From Shewanella amazonensis SB2B (lineage in GTDB: Bacteria > Pseudomonadota > Gammaproteobacteria > Enterobacterales > Shewanellaceae): a stretch of DNA of 64,000 nucleotides. Positions 1 to 8,062 of the stretch are shown piece by piece. The stretch covers positions 4,042,501-4,106,500 of the forward strand of contig NC_008700.1 in the NCBI RefSeq assembly GCF_000015245.1, read 5' to 3'. Position 1 is the first letter of the stretch, and each line of letters begins with the position of its first letter. A model generated the notes under the pieces. It saw nothing but the letters and a program-made list of their open reading frames with translations, searched no databases and had not been told where the DNA came from. Made by a program: the position numbers and the translations under genes.

Positions 1-1776
1 CAGGAACTTCTTACGTACGCGGATGCTCAGCGGAGTCACTTCTACCAGCTCGTCATCATCGATGAACTCCAGCGCCTGTTCCAGGGTCATCTGGATGTGC
101 GGAGTCAGCACCTGAGCCTCGTCGGTACCAGAGGCGCGCATGTTGGTCAGCTGCTTGCCCTTGAGGCAGTTTACGGTCAGGTCGTTTGAACGGCTGTGGA
201 TACCGATCACCTGGCCTTCGTACACTTCAGCGGCATGGCCAATCATCAGACGACCACGATCCTGCAGACCGAACAGGGCGAAGGTCAGAGCCTTACCGGT
301 AGCATTGGAGATCAGTACACCGTTGTTACGCTGACCGATGTCGCCACCCTTGTATGGACCGTAGTGGTCGAACGTGTGGTACAAAAGACCGGTACCAGAG
401 GTCGCAGTCATAAACTCGGTTTGGAAACCAATCAGGCCACGGCTTGGGATAACAAAGTCGATACGGACACGACCTTTGCCGTCCAACTGCATGTCTTTCA
501 TGTCAGCCTTACGGGTACCCAGCTTTTCAATCACAGTGCCCTGATGATCTTCTTCCACGTCAACGGTCAGCTGCTCGTATGGCTCGCACTTCTCACCGTC
601 GATTTCCTTGATGATTACTTCCGGACGGGATACCGCCAGCTCGTAACCTTCACGGCGCATGTTTTCAATCAGGATAGACAGGTGCAGTTCACCACGGCCA
701 GACACGCGGAAACGGTCAGGGCTGTCGGTTTCTTCTACACGCAGGGCCACGTTGTGTACCAGTTCCTGTTGCAGACGTTCAAGAATGTTACGTGAAGTCA
801 CGTACTTACCTTCTTTACCGGCAAACGGAGAGGTATTTACCTGGAAGGTCATGGTCAGGGTTGGCTCGTCTACAGACAGAGGAGGCAGAGCCTCAACGTT
901 ACCTGCGGCACAGATGGTGTCAGAAATCTTCAGCTCACCCAGACCTGTGACGGCAACGATGTCACCGGCGTTGGCGGTGGCCACTTCGTGACGCTCAAGG
1001 CCCATGTAACCCAGTACCTGGCCGATTTTACCGTTACGGGTTTTACCGTCGGCACCGACAACAGTGACCTGCTGGTTGGTTTTGACGCTACCGCGCTTGA
1101 TACGGCCTACGCCGATAACGCCCACGTAGCTGTTGTAGTCCAGCTGAGAGATCTGCATCTGGAAGGCGCCTTCGGCGTCAGCATCCGGAGGAGACACTTT
1201 TTCAACGATGGTCTGGAACAGAGGAGTCATGTCTTCGCTTGGCTCATCGGGATCCAGAGTGGCAAAGCCGTTCAGGGCCGAGGCGTATACGATAGGGAAG
1301 TCCAGCTGTTCGTCGGTGGCACCCAGATTGTCGAACAGGTCAAATACCTGATCTATTACCCAATCAGGACGGGCGCCCGGACGGTCAACTTTGTTGATAA
1401 CCACGATAGGCTTGAGGCCCTGGGCAAATGCCTTCTTGGTTACGAAACGGGTTTGCGGCATTGGGCCATCAACGGCATCCACCAGCAGCAATACAGAGTC
1501 CACCATAGACAGTACACGCTCAACCTCACCACCGAAGTCGGCGTGGCCGGGTGTGTCTACGATGTTAATACGGTAGTCATTCCACTTGATGGCAGTGTTC
1601 TTCGCCAGAATGGTGATGCCACGCTCTTTTTCCAGGTCATTGGAGTCCATCACGCGCTCGGTGGCTTCGCCACGGCTTTCCAGGGTGCCGGACTGGGAGA
1701 GCAGCTTGTCAACCAGGGTGGTTTTACCATGGTCAACGTGGGCAATAATGGCGATGTTACGCAAATTTTCTAACAC
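1..1776 (-). CDS. typA: TypA/BipA ribosome-associated translational GTPase (3' end cut off by window)
   Basis: Elongation-factor-like GTPase that binds ribosomes and helps 50S assembly and stress or cold adaptation (family knowledge). The reading frame is open from a GTG at 1776 down to base 1, giving 592 residues; the family is about 605, so only the last dozen or so residues lie outside. G-domain motifs are seen near the N terminus: AHVDHGKTTL (G1), DTPGHADFGGEVERV (G3) and NKVDRP (G4). EF-G-like domains and the TypA C-terminal domain follow (e.g. SRGLIGFQTEFMTATSGTG). The protein starts MLENLRNIAIIAHVDHGKTT, which matches the family start, so GTG is the likely initiator. It is divergent from glnA, the same neighbour as in many gammaproteobacteria. 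Confidence 0.95.
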   Translation of the reverse strand, partial: MLENLRNIAIIAHVDHGKTTLVDKLLSQSGTLESRGEATERVMDSNDLEKERGITILAKNTAIKWNDYRINIVDTPGHADFGGEVERVLSMVDSVLLLVDAVDGPMPQTRFVTKKAFAQGLKPIVVINKVDRPGARPDWVIDQVFDLFDNLGATDEQLDFPIVYASALNGFATLDPDEPSEDMTPLFQTIVEKVSPPDADAEGAFQMQISQLDYNSYVGVIGVGRIKRGSVKTNQQVTVVGADGKTRNGKIGQVLGYMGLERHEVATANAGDIVAVTGLGELKISDTICAAGNVEALPPLSVDEPTLTMTFQVNTSPFAGKEGKYVTSRNILERLQQELVHNVALRVEETDSPDRFRVSGRGELHLSILIENMRREGYELAVSRPEVIIKEIDGEKCEPYEQLTVDVEEDHQGTVIEKLGTRKADMKDMQLDGKGRVRIDFVIPSRGLIGFQTEFMTATSGTGLLYHTFDHYGPYKGGDIGQRNNGVLISNATGKALTFALFGLQDRGRLMIGHAAEVYEGQVIGIHSRSNDLTVNCLKGKQLTNMRASGTDEAQVLTPHIQMTLEQALEFIDDDELVEVTPLSIRVRKKFL

Positions 1777-1990
1777 GGTTAGCCTCTTACCATCTTGTTT
1801 CAGTGTGCGATGTTCCTATATGGGCGCGCCCAGGAACGGCCGGATTTGTTGCCGGCGGGGGTGGGAATATGACGTTTTTCTGAACTATTCCCCAGCCCCT
1901 TGCGTTAAAAAGCGTGCCATTCTACTCTAGCAGCGTCCTCACGGACAGGATTATTTTTTGGCCGTTTGGGAGAGCCAGGCCTTGCCCGAC

Positions 1991-2059
1991 TGCACCTTTA
2001 TCATGCACAGCCACAGAGTGCGCACCAACATTGTGCGCAGCATGCCCCGATTTGGTGCA
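1991..2059 (+). promoter_or_regulatory. Three NtrC-type enhancer sites upstream of glnA
   Basis: The NtrC half-site pattern is GCAC-N7-GTGC. Three copies are seen: 1991-2007 (TGCAC-N7-ATGCA, one mismatch), 2021-2037 (GCACCAACATTGTGC core, exact, inside a 7-bp inverted repeat TGCGCAC/GTGCGCA at 2019-2039) and 2043-2059 (TGCCC-N7-GTGCA, one mismatch). Their centres are 30 and 22 bp apart and lie about 100-150 bp upstream of the predicted sigma-54 start. That is the usual geometry for enhancer sites of the enteric glnA type. Binding by NtrC is inference. Confidence 0.75.
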
Positions 2060-2122
2060 AGACCTGTCCATTCTGGCCACCAGCTAAACACCATTTCTCT
2101 TATAATCAGCAAGTTATCATCT

Positions 2123-2140
2123 TGGCACGTTACTGGCTTT
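2123..2140 (+). promoter_or_regulatory. Sigma-54 (-24/-12) promoter of glnA
   Basis: TGGCACG-N4-TGGCT has the invariant GG (2124-2125) and GC (2136-2137) separated by exactly 10 bp, as required for RpoN promoters. The predicted start is near 2149, giving a leader of about 86 nt before the glnA ATG. A weaker NtrC-like element (GCCA-N7-GTGC, 2147-2161) overlaps the predicted start. A TATAAT at 2101-2106 could be the -10 of a second, sigma-70 promoter, but no good -35 was seen 16-18 bp upstream. Confidence 0.8.
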
Positions 2141-2234
2141 ATCTGTGCCAAGTTTCGGTGCAGCCTGCAAAAGCCACCACCGACAAAAGTAATGATAGTA
2201 AGGGAAGACCCTTTACCCTACCGGAGACTCAAGC

Positions 2235-3644
2235 ATGTCAGTTGAAAATGTGTTGAAGCAGTTGAAAGACCTGGAAGTGAAGTTCGTGGATCTGCGCTTT
2301 ACCGATACCAAGGGTAAAGAACAGCACGTGTCTATTCCAACGCATCAGGTAGACGCCGACTTCTTTGAAGACGGTAAAATGTTCGACGGCTCATCCATCG
2401 CCGGTTGGAAAGGTATCAACGAATCTGACATGGTACTGATGCCAGATGCGACCACCTTCGTGCTGGATCCTTTCACCGAAGAAACCACTGCCATCATCCG
2501 CTGTGACATCCTCGAGCCAGGTACCATGACCGGTTACGACCGTGACCCACGCTCCATCGCCAAGAAGGCCGAAGAATACCTGCGCGCCACCGGCATCGCC
2601 GACACAGTGCTGATGGGTCCTGAGCCAGAATTCTTCCTGTTCGACGACGTACGTTTCGGCACCGACATGAGCGGCACCTTCGTGAAGATCGACGCCAAAG
2701 AAGCCGCCTGGAACTCAAGCACCAGCTACGAAGATGGCAACACCGGTCACCGTCCATTCGTGAAAGGCGGTTACTTCCCGGTTGCTCCGGTTGACTCTTC
2801 TCAGGACCTGCGCTCTGCCATGTGTCTGGTACTGGAAGAAATGGGTCAGGTAGTTGAAGCCCACCACCACGAAGTGGCCACTGCCGGTCAGAACGAAATC
2901 GCCACCCGTTTCAATACCCTGACCAAGAAAGCCGACGAAATCCAGATCCTGAAGTACGTGGTGCACAACATGGCCCACGCTTACGGCAAGACTGCTACCT
3001 TTATGCCTAAGCCAATCGTTGGCGACAACGGATCTGGTATGCACGTTCACCAGTCTCTGGCCAAAGATGGCGTTAACCTGTTTGCTGGCGACAAGTACGG
3101 CGGTCTGTCTGAAACTGCCCTGTACTACATTGGCGGTATCATCAAGCACGCCCGCGCCCTGAACGCTTTCACCAACCCAAGCACCAACTCTTACAAGCGT
3201 CTGGTACCACACTTCGAAGCCCCGGTAATGCTGGCTTACTCAGCCCGTAACCGCTCTGCTTCTATCCGTATCCCAGTGGTACCAAGCCCTAAAGGCCGTC
3301 GTATCGAGACCCGCTTCCCAGACCCAACTGCCAACCCATACCTGGGTTTCGCGGCTCTGCTGATGGCTGGTTTGGACGGTATCCAGAACAAGATCCACCC
3401 TGGCGATGCCATGGATAAGGACCTGTACGATCTGCCAGCCGAAGAAGCGGCCGAGATCCCAACTGTAGCCGAGTCTCTGGACGTGGCACTGGCGGCTCTG
3501 GATGCAGACCGCGAGTTCCTGACCAAGGGTGGCGTATTCAGCAACGACTTCATCGACTCTTACATCCGTCTGAAGACTGCTGAAGCCGAGCGCGTGAACC
3601 GCACCACTCACCCACTCGAGTTCGAAATGTATTACAGCCTGTAA
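2235..3644 (+). CDS. glnA: Glutamine synthetase type I (GSI-beta)
   Basis: Makes glutamine from glutamate, ammonia and ATP in the cytoplasm as a dodecamer; this is the central ammonium assimilation step. It is full length at 469 residues. Recognisable segments include FDGSSIAGWKGI, GPEPEFFLFD, NGSGMHVHQSL (metal/ATP site) and NRSASIRIP. The adenylylation loop KDLYDLP places Tyr398 (Tyr397 without Met) as the GlnE target, so post-translational control by GlnE/PII is expected. The ATG follows GGAG with good spacing. It is transcribed from an NtrC/sigma-54 region, and its regulators glnL-glnG are found about 10 kb downstream rather than directly adjacent as in E. coli. Confidence 0.98.
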   Translation: MSVENVLKQLKDLEVKFVDLRFTDTKGKEQHVSIPTHQVDADFFEDGKMFDGSSIAGWKGINESDMVLMPDATTFVLDPFTEETTAIIRCDILEPGTMTGYDRDPRSIAKKAEEYLRATGIADTVLMGPEPEFFLFDDVRFGTDMSGTFVKIDAKEAAWNSSTSYEDGNTGHRPFVKGGYFPVAPVDSSQDLRSAMCLVLEEMGQVVEAHHHEVATAGQNEIATRFNTLTKKADEIQILKYVVHNMAHAYGKTATFMPKPIVGDNGSGMHVHQSLAKDGVNLFAGDKYGGLSETALYYIGGIIKHARALNAFTNPSTNSYKRLVPHFEAPVMLAYSARNRSASIRIPVVPSPKGRRIETRFPDPTANPYLGFAALLMAGLDGIQNKIHPGDAMDKDLYDLPAEEAAEIPTVAESLDVALAALDADREFLTKGGVFSNDFIDSYIRLKTAEAERVNRTTHPLEFEMYYSL

Positions 3645-3662
3645 TACCCTGCAAAACCGTCC

Positions 3663-3687
3663 CTTTATCTGCGGTTAGCAGATAAAG
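3663..3687 (+). other. Hairpin in the glnA 3' untranslated region
   Basis: CTTTATCTGC (3663-3672) and GCAGATAAAG (3678-3687) form a perfect 10-bp stem with a 5-nt loop, 18 nt after the glnA stop codon. It has no T tract and is followed by the real terminator hairpin, so the 3' UTR carries two stem-loops. It could protect the transcript end or be part of a processed 3'-UTR RNA. Confidence 0.6.
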
Positions 3688-3699
3688 TTGGCGGAAAAC

Positions 3700-3739
3700 A
3701 AAAAAGACGCCCCGGACTCAGGTCCGGGGCGTCTTTTTT
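3700..3739. terminator. Bidirectional Rho-independent terminator after glnA
   Basis: GACGCCCCGGAC (3706-3717) pairs with GTCCGGGGCGTC (3722-3733) around a 4-nt loop. Six A precede the stem and six T follow it, so it can end glnA on the plus strand and the kynureninase-like operon on the minus strand. Confidence 0.95.
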
Positions 3740-3789
3740 GGGCTTATGACAACCAAGACAACTATGTCGCCTCCACCGTGCCATGCGCC

Positions 3790-4905
3790 TTACAGTGCGC
3801 CTCGTACGCACTCAATAAAACGCTGTATATCGGCCTCATCGTTATAGAGATGCGGTGATACGCGCATACCGTAGCGACGATTGTCGACGCTGATACCGGC
3901 ATCATTGAGGGCGGCCATCACCGCTGCAGTGCTGTCTCCGAATTGCAAAATGGCAGTACCGCTGCGGCTTTGTGCCTGCAAAGGGCCTGCACCATACTGG
4001 TGCAGCTCATTATAAAGCATTGAAACCAAAGCCTGATTATGCGCTCTCACCTTGTCGGCACCCAGGGTCGCAAACCAGCCAATGCTGTGTGCGCCAATCA
4101 CATAAGGCGCCACAGAGGGGGTCCCACCCCAAAATCGCAGCGCCGACGGATGGTAGCGAAAGTCGTGAATATTGAACTCAAAGGGGTTTTCATGGGAAAA
4201 CCAACCCACATCCACAGGCTCGCATTCCGCAAGCCTTTCGGGATTCACCCACAGGTAGGCAGCGCCCGGCCCGGAGCAGAGCCACTTCACCGCCGAGCCA
4301 ATCAGAAAGTCAGGTGCCAGCTGAGCCAGTGATAAGGGCACGGCCCCCGCCGACTGGGCCACATCCACCAGAGTCAAGCTCCCCAGCTCACGACAACGCG
4401 GAACCAGCGCTTCCACTGGTGACAAGGCTCCAAGGTTGGAATACGCATGGCTGATAAACACCAGATCCAGTCCCGGGGTTAAATACGCCTCCCAGGCATT
4501 GGCATCTGTAATATCGATACCCGCTGGAATGAATTCCAGACGGGCATGGGGCAAGGCCCGCTGCAGCGCAAACCCCATGGACGGGAAGTCTTCCTCGCAC
4601 ATCAGAACGCGCGCGCCCGGCACGTTAAGCCTTGGATGCGATAACACCAACTTGGTCAGTGCCGACGACAAATTCACCTGTGGACAAAAATCCCTGGCGT
4701 TACCATCAAAGAGTTGTCCCAACGCCGTGCGAAACGCTTCAACGCCAGACAACCAGTCACCCCAGGGCTCTCGCCCCGATTGACACCATGGCTGCCAATA
4801 ATCCTGCTCGAATCCTTCCTTGGCAGATTTGAGCGGTCTGCCAACCGAGTGGCTCAGCAGATAGGTGCCATCGGGTAGAAAAAATGCTGATTTATGGTCA
4901 CTCAT
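3790..4905 (-). CDS. Kynureninase-like PLP enzyme (aminotransferase class V fold)
   Basis: Fold-type I PLP enzyme of 371 residues. The Schiff-base lysine region SAVKWLCSGPGAAYLW closely resembles the kynureninase hallmark (SYKYLNSGPG), and LVDVAQSAGAVPL fits the cofactor-binding Asp/Gln segment. True kynureninases are somewhat longer (about 410-420 residues), so this is a divergent or shorter branch. Its ATG overlaps the stop of the upstream PrnB-like gene by 4 bp, which indicates translational coupling and a shared pathway. Kynureninases cleave kynurenine to anthranilate and alanine (family knowledge). Whether this enzyme takes kynurenine or a product of the PrnB-like protein is not shown by the sequence. 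The nearest downstream terminator is the symmetric one at 3700-3739. Confidence 0.8.
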   Translation of the reverse strand: MSDHKSAFFLPDGTYLLSHSVGRPLKSAKEGFEQDYWQPWCQSGREPWGDWLSGVEAFRTALGQLFDGNARDFCPQVNLSSALTKLVLSHPRLNVPGARVLMCEEDFPSMGFALQRALPHARLEFIPAGIDITDANAWEAYLTPGLDLVFISHAYSNLGALSPVEALVPRCRELGSLTLVDVAQSAGAVPLSLAQLAPDFLIGSAVKWLCSGPGAAYLWVNPERLAECEPVDVGWFSHENPFEFNIHDFRYHPSALRFWGGTPSVAPYVIGAHSIGWFATLGADKVRAHNQALVSMLYNELHQYGAGPLQAQSRSGTAILQFGDSTAAVMAALNDAGISVDNRRYGMRVSPHLYNDEADIQRFIECVRGAL

Positions 4906-6080
4906 AACAAGGTCGCCTTCAGTCGCGCCACATCCTGCCAGGCAGTGCGTATATCGCTGCGCTTTGCCGCGGCGCGTCTATCCCTGAGTTTTTCCAGCGC
5001 ACCAATGAGCACATGCAGTGGCGGGCCACTGGCGGTCACCTTGGACATATGTTGCTGTTGCATGTTCACCGACGGCTCGGCAATGTATTTGTGCACCAGT
5101 TGGTCGTGATGCTGGATAGCGGTTTGGCCATGGAGCTCACACACCTCAAGGAACAGGCTTAAATTGTCCTGATACCAGCTCTGCTCCTTGGCGCCCGTGG
5201 CGGCCAGGAAATGCTCCATCAGGCTGCTGCGGCGCATGCAGTCACGCAAAATGGCCTGATCTTCCGGCATCATGTAGAGAAACTTATCCACCAGCATCTG
5301 GGAATAGGAAGGCTCGTTGGCGTAACAAAGCCCCAGCAACAGATCTATCACGTTGATGCCTGCGAAATCCCCCGCGTTGGCGCCCCGATACACCTGACTG
5401 CCCACCCGGTAAGGCTTGTAGTATGGGCGCACACAATAGAAGAAACGGTCGGTATCCAGCTCGTTGAACAGGGTAGTATTTGAATCCATCACATCCTGCA
5501 ACGCCTGACGGGCGACCTTGAGCAAGTCGGCGGTGATGGGGTGAGATACCCCCAGCGGCAGGATTTTCAGCAGCGCATCGGCGGCGCGCTTATAGGCCAG
5601 AATACCCTTGGTGTTGTAGTCCACAAATAGACGCTCATCGGGCAAATCGGTAAATCGCTTGTATTTGCCATCCCGGGCCAGGTTATGGGTAGTCAGGTGC
5701 GCGGTGGCAAACCGCGGCGTTACGCCGATGGAGGCACCTATGTGCATCGCCAGCGCCGATGCCTCCACCAGCGGGGACTGGGTCTCCCGTGTTGGCTCGG
5801 TAATTTCGTGGCGGCGGCAAGCGGCCATATACAGGCCCACATTACCAAGCAAATCGAAGGCAGCATCGAAGCCTTCATCGGTATTGCCTTCATCCAGCAG
5901 AGCACAAATATGCTTGCGACCCTCGGTTTCCAGCTGTGCCTTCAGGTCATCACCAACACCAGTCACATTGGCTTTATCGGTTTGCAGCCAATAGAGGTGT
6001 TCGAGTTCATTATTCAGTTCTACAAAACGGGTACGAAGCCAGTCATCAAAAGCTTCAACATTCAGTGTCATGGGTTTCAT
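4902..6080 (-). CDS. PrnB-like protein (DUF1864; IDO/TDO heme superfamily)
   Basis: This 392-residue protein resembles the DUF1864/PrnB family, distant relatives of tryptophan 2,3-dioxygenase and indoleamine dioxygenase that bind heme. PrnB itself rearranges 7-chlorotryptophan in pyrrolnitrin synthesis (family knowledge). The sequence is predominantly helical, with an N-terminal part rich in acidic and aromatic residues and a C-terminal segment IQHHDQLVHKYIAEP that could hold the proximal heme histidine (inference). No other pyrrolnitrin genes are nearby, so antibiotic synthesis is unlikely. It is first in an operon with a kynureninase-like gene and divergent from an Lrp-type regulator, which suggests oxidation of tryptophan or a related indole. 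A GGAG lies about 9 nt before the chosen ATG; a second in-frame ATG is four codons in. Confidence 0.75.
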   Translation of the reverse strand: MKPMTLNVEAFDDWLRTRFVELNNELEHLYWLQTDKANVTGVGDDLKAQLETEGRKHICALLDEGNTDEGFDAAFDLLGNVGLYMAACRRHEITEPTRETQSPLVEASALAMHIGASIGVTPRFATAHLTTHNLARDGKYKRFTDLPDERLFVDYNTKGILAYKRAADALLKILPLGVSHPITADLLKVARQALQDVMDSNTTLFNELDTDRFFYCVRPYYKPYRVGSQVYRGANAGDFAGINVIDLLLGLCYANEPSYSQMLVDKFLYMMPEDQAILRDCMRRSSLMEHFLAATGAKEQSWYQDNLSLFLEVCELHGQTAIQHHDQLVHKYIAEPSVNMQQQHMSKVTASGPPLHVLIGALEKLRDRRAAAKRSDIRTAWQDVARLKATLL

Positions 6081-6232
6081 TATTATCGTTCTCCATGCTC
6101 AGCCATTCGGGCAGAGCCTGTATCAGCCTAGCACAGAGAAACGGGGCATTTTCACCAAAGCGGGGCGACAAAGCTCTGTCTATTGGAGATAATCAATAAT
6201 AATTAAACAATAAATATCGGATTTCACTCATC

Positions 6233-6697
6233 ATGGGCCAGCTGGATAAGAAAGACCTCGCTATCCTTGCCGCACTGCAACGCAATGGCCGTCAGAGCAT
6301 CACGGAACTCGCCGCCTCGGTAAACCTATCTGACACCCCCTGTTTAAGGCGTATTCGTCGCCTCGAGCAGGAAGGCTATATCACGGGGTACAGCGCCGCC
6401 ATTAACCACAGGAAAGCGGGCTTCGAGGTGATAGTCTATGCCTCGGTCAGGCTCAGCGAAAACTCCGACAGGGCCGCCGAACAGTTCGAAGCTGCGGTTG
6501 CCCTGTTGCCGGAAGTGATGGAGTGTTCGGTGATAACCGGGGCCCACGATTACCTGCTCAAAATCGTTGCCAAAGACCTGCTGGCCTACGAGCGTTTCGT
6601 CAAAAAATCCCTCGGTAGCCTGCCGGGGGTATCGGGCATCGAGTCGACTCTGGTGCTCAAACAAACCTTTTGCCGCACGGCACTGCCATTGGACTGA
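6233..6697 (+). CDS. Lrp/AsnC family transcriptional regulator
   Basis: 154 residues with an N-terminal winged HTH (LDKKDLAILAALQRNGRQ... followed by LSDTPCLRRIRRLEQEGYI) and a C-terminal RAM/AsnC_trans_reg ligand-binding domain (VMECSVITGAHDYLLKIVAKD). Members bind amino acids and often control an adjacent catabolic or transport operon. It is divergent from the PrnB-like/kynureninase-like pair with about 150 bp between the starts, so it is the likely local regulator, perhaps sensing tryptophan or kynurenine (inference). Confidence 0.92.
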   Translation: MGQLDKKDLAILAALQRNGRQSITELAASVNLSDTPCLRRIRRLEQEGYITGYSAAINHRKAGFEVIVYASVRLSENSDRAAEQFEAAVALLPEVMECSVITGAHDYLLKIVAKDLLAYERFVKKSLGSLPGVSGIESTLVLKQTFCRTALPLD

Positions 6698-6801
6698 CCA
6701 ATCATTGCCGGTCTTGAGCGGCAACTGAAAATCCCCTAGTCTGGGAAAGCTTTCAAATTTAATGTCCCCAAGCCACGTAAAGCTCATACAAAGGATTGAT
6801 G

Positions 6802-7353
6802 ATGCACTGCAGCGCCTGTAAACACGGTAGCCTGGTTCCTACCCGGCTCGACAACCTCTTCTCTGCCCACCGTTGTAATCACTGTGGCGGCCACTGGGTT
6901 CTGATTGACGACTTTGTCACCTGGAAGCAAGCCAATCCCGACACCGAATTTGAGGCCATTACGGCCGTAGAAGACAGTGAAGATAGCCCCATGGCGCTGT
7001 TTTGCCCAATGAGCCATACCCTGATGCGCAAGCTTAAAATCAGCACAGACACAGACCACAGGCTCGACTACAGCGCCGCTGTGGGTGGCGTATGGCTGGA
7101 TAAGGGCGAATGGCCATTGCTTAAGTCCATGGGGCTTGCCAGCTGCCTGAATTTACTGGTGACTCAGGAGTGGCAAAATCGCTTAAAACAAAGCCAAACT
7201 CAGGCCAATTTTGGCGAACACTACCGCCGCAAGTTTGGTGACAGCACCTACACTGAACTTAAAAGGATCCGCGACTGGTTACAGGGCCAGCCCAATAAAG
7301 CCGAGCTCAAGAGTTACCTGCTGGCAGACGATCCCTACAGCACCAAACGATAA
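6802..7353 (+). CDS. Zinc-ribbon protein of unknown function (zf-TFIIB-like)
   Basis: 183 residues. The N terminus has paired cysteines, CSAC (about residues 3-6) and CNHCGGHW (about 27-34), typical of a TFIIB-type zinc ribbon. A second segment, GGVWLDKGEW, resembles the motif that follows such ribbons (GGxWLDxGE). The rest is charged and helical with no family I can name. The start is chosen at the second of two adjacent ATGs because AAGGA lies 6 nt before it. It is 18 bp upstream of the S51-type peptidase gene on the same strand and probably co-transcribed. Function unknown. Confidence 0.75.
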   Translation: MHCSACKHGSLVPTRLDNLFSAHRCNHCGGHWVLIDDFVTWKQANPDTEFEAITAVEDSEDSPMALFCPMSHTLMRKLKISTDTDHRLDYSAAVGGVWLDKGEWPLLKSMGLASCLNLLVTQEWQNRLKQSQTQANFGEHYRRKFGDSTYTELKRIRDWLQGQPNKAELKSYLLADDPYSTKR

Positions 7354-7371
7354 AGGAGTAAGGAGCAAAAG

Positions 7372-7998
7372 ATGTCGCTGCTGTTACTGAGTGATACCCG
7401 CGCTGACGAAATTCGGGCCTGTCTGGGCAATTGGCTGACCTCCATCGGTGACAATCCCAGCGTGGGCTACCTGGCCTCCAGCGCCGATCCCACCCGTGAA
7501 TACTTTCAGCCCATAGTCGAACTCTACGATAGCCTGGGCGCACAGATAACCGCTTTTGCAGAACCTATCCACGGACCGGACTGCGAACTCTACGAGCCGC
7601 TGTTTGCCTGCGACATCATTCATCTTTGCGGTGGCAACAGCTTTGAATACCTGCACCATCTTGGTGCGAGCGGTTTGGATGAGCGCCTGAAAGCCTTTGT
7701 CGCAGCTGGCGGCCATCTGGTGGGTGTCAGCGCCGGAGCCATCCTGATGACACCGGACATTGCCTCCGCGGTCTACTGTGGCGACGAGCCCGTCGTACCC
7801 TTTCAAATCACTCAAGGCCTGGGGCTGGTCCCCTTTGGGGTCATCCCCCATGTTCAGGACAAGGCAGCGCTGGCAGCCAGGCTCCAAGACAGTGACGTGA
7901 ACGGCGACCTGTACCTGATGGCAGACACAGATGCCATTGAGCTGAGGGGCAGTACGCTTCACACTACAGGCACCCCCACTCTTTTGGCAGCGGAATAG
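7372..7998 (+). CDS. S51-family peptidase-like protein (dipeptidase E / cyanophycinase fold)
   Basis: 208 residues with a class I glutamine amidotransferase-like fold. IIHLCGGNSFEYL matches the conserved Gly-Gly-Asn/Asp segment of peptidase E, and VGVSAGAIL provides the nucleophile Ser in G-x-S-A-G. A downstream His (GVIPHVQD) could complete the catalytic set. Dipeptidase E cuts Asp-X dipeptides in the cytoplasm (family knowledge); the substrate here is not known. A strong GGAGTAAGGAG precedes the ATG. It follows the zinc-ribbon gene closely. Confidence 0.82.
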   Translation: MSLLLLSDTRADEIRACLGNWLTSIGDNPSVGYLASSADPTREYFQPIVELYDSLGAQITAFAEPIHGPDCELYEPLFACDIIHLCGGNSFEYLHHLGASGLDERLKAFVAAGGHLVGVSAGAILMTPDIASAVYCGDEPVVPFQITQGLGLVPFGVIPHVQDKAALAARLQDSDVNGDLYLMADTDAIELRGSTLHTTGTPTLLAAE

Positions 7999-8037
7999 CC
8001 GGGGCCGGGTTAAGGCCCATGCCCAGGGACTAACCAT

Positions 8038-8062
8038 TCGGCACAGGTTATGGGTGTGCCGA
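8038..8062. repeat. Inverted repeat between peptidase gene and ovoA
   Basis: TCGGCACA (8038-8045) and TGTGCCGA (8055-8062) form a perfect 8-bp inverted repeat with a 9-nt spacer. No T tract follows, so a Rho-independent terminator is unlikely. It could be a regulator site for ovoA or a processing hairpin. The rest of the 7999-8218 gap shows nothing else I can name. Confidence 0.5.

Noticed and set aside
196..1773. Long plus-strand open frames (196-795, 988-1773)
   Set aside because: They are antisense shadows of typA; the minus-strand translation gives a full GTPase.
2101..2106. TATAAT upstream of glnA as a sigma-70 promoter
   Set aside because: No acceptable -35 at 16-18 bp; kept only as a remark within the sigma-54 promoter entry.
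2494..3611. Minus-strand open frames inside glnA (for example 2715-3212, 3240-3611)
   Set aside because: Glutamine synthetase on the plus strand is unambiguous; the others have no ribosome sites or family motifs.
4902..6080. Pyrrolnitrin biosynthesis cluster
   Set aside because: Only a PrnB-like gene is present; no flavin halogenase (PrnA, PrnC) or Rieske oxygenase (PrnD) is nearby.
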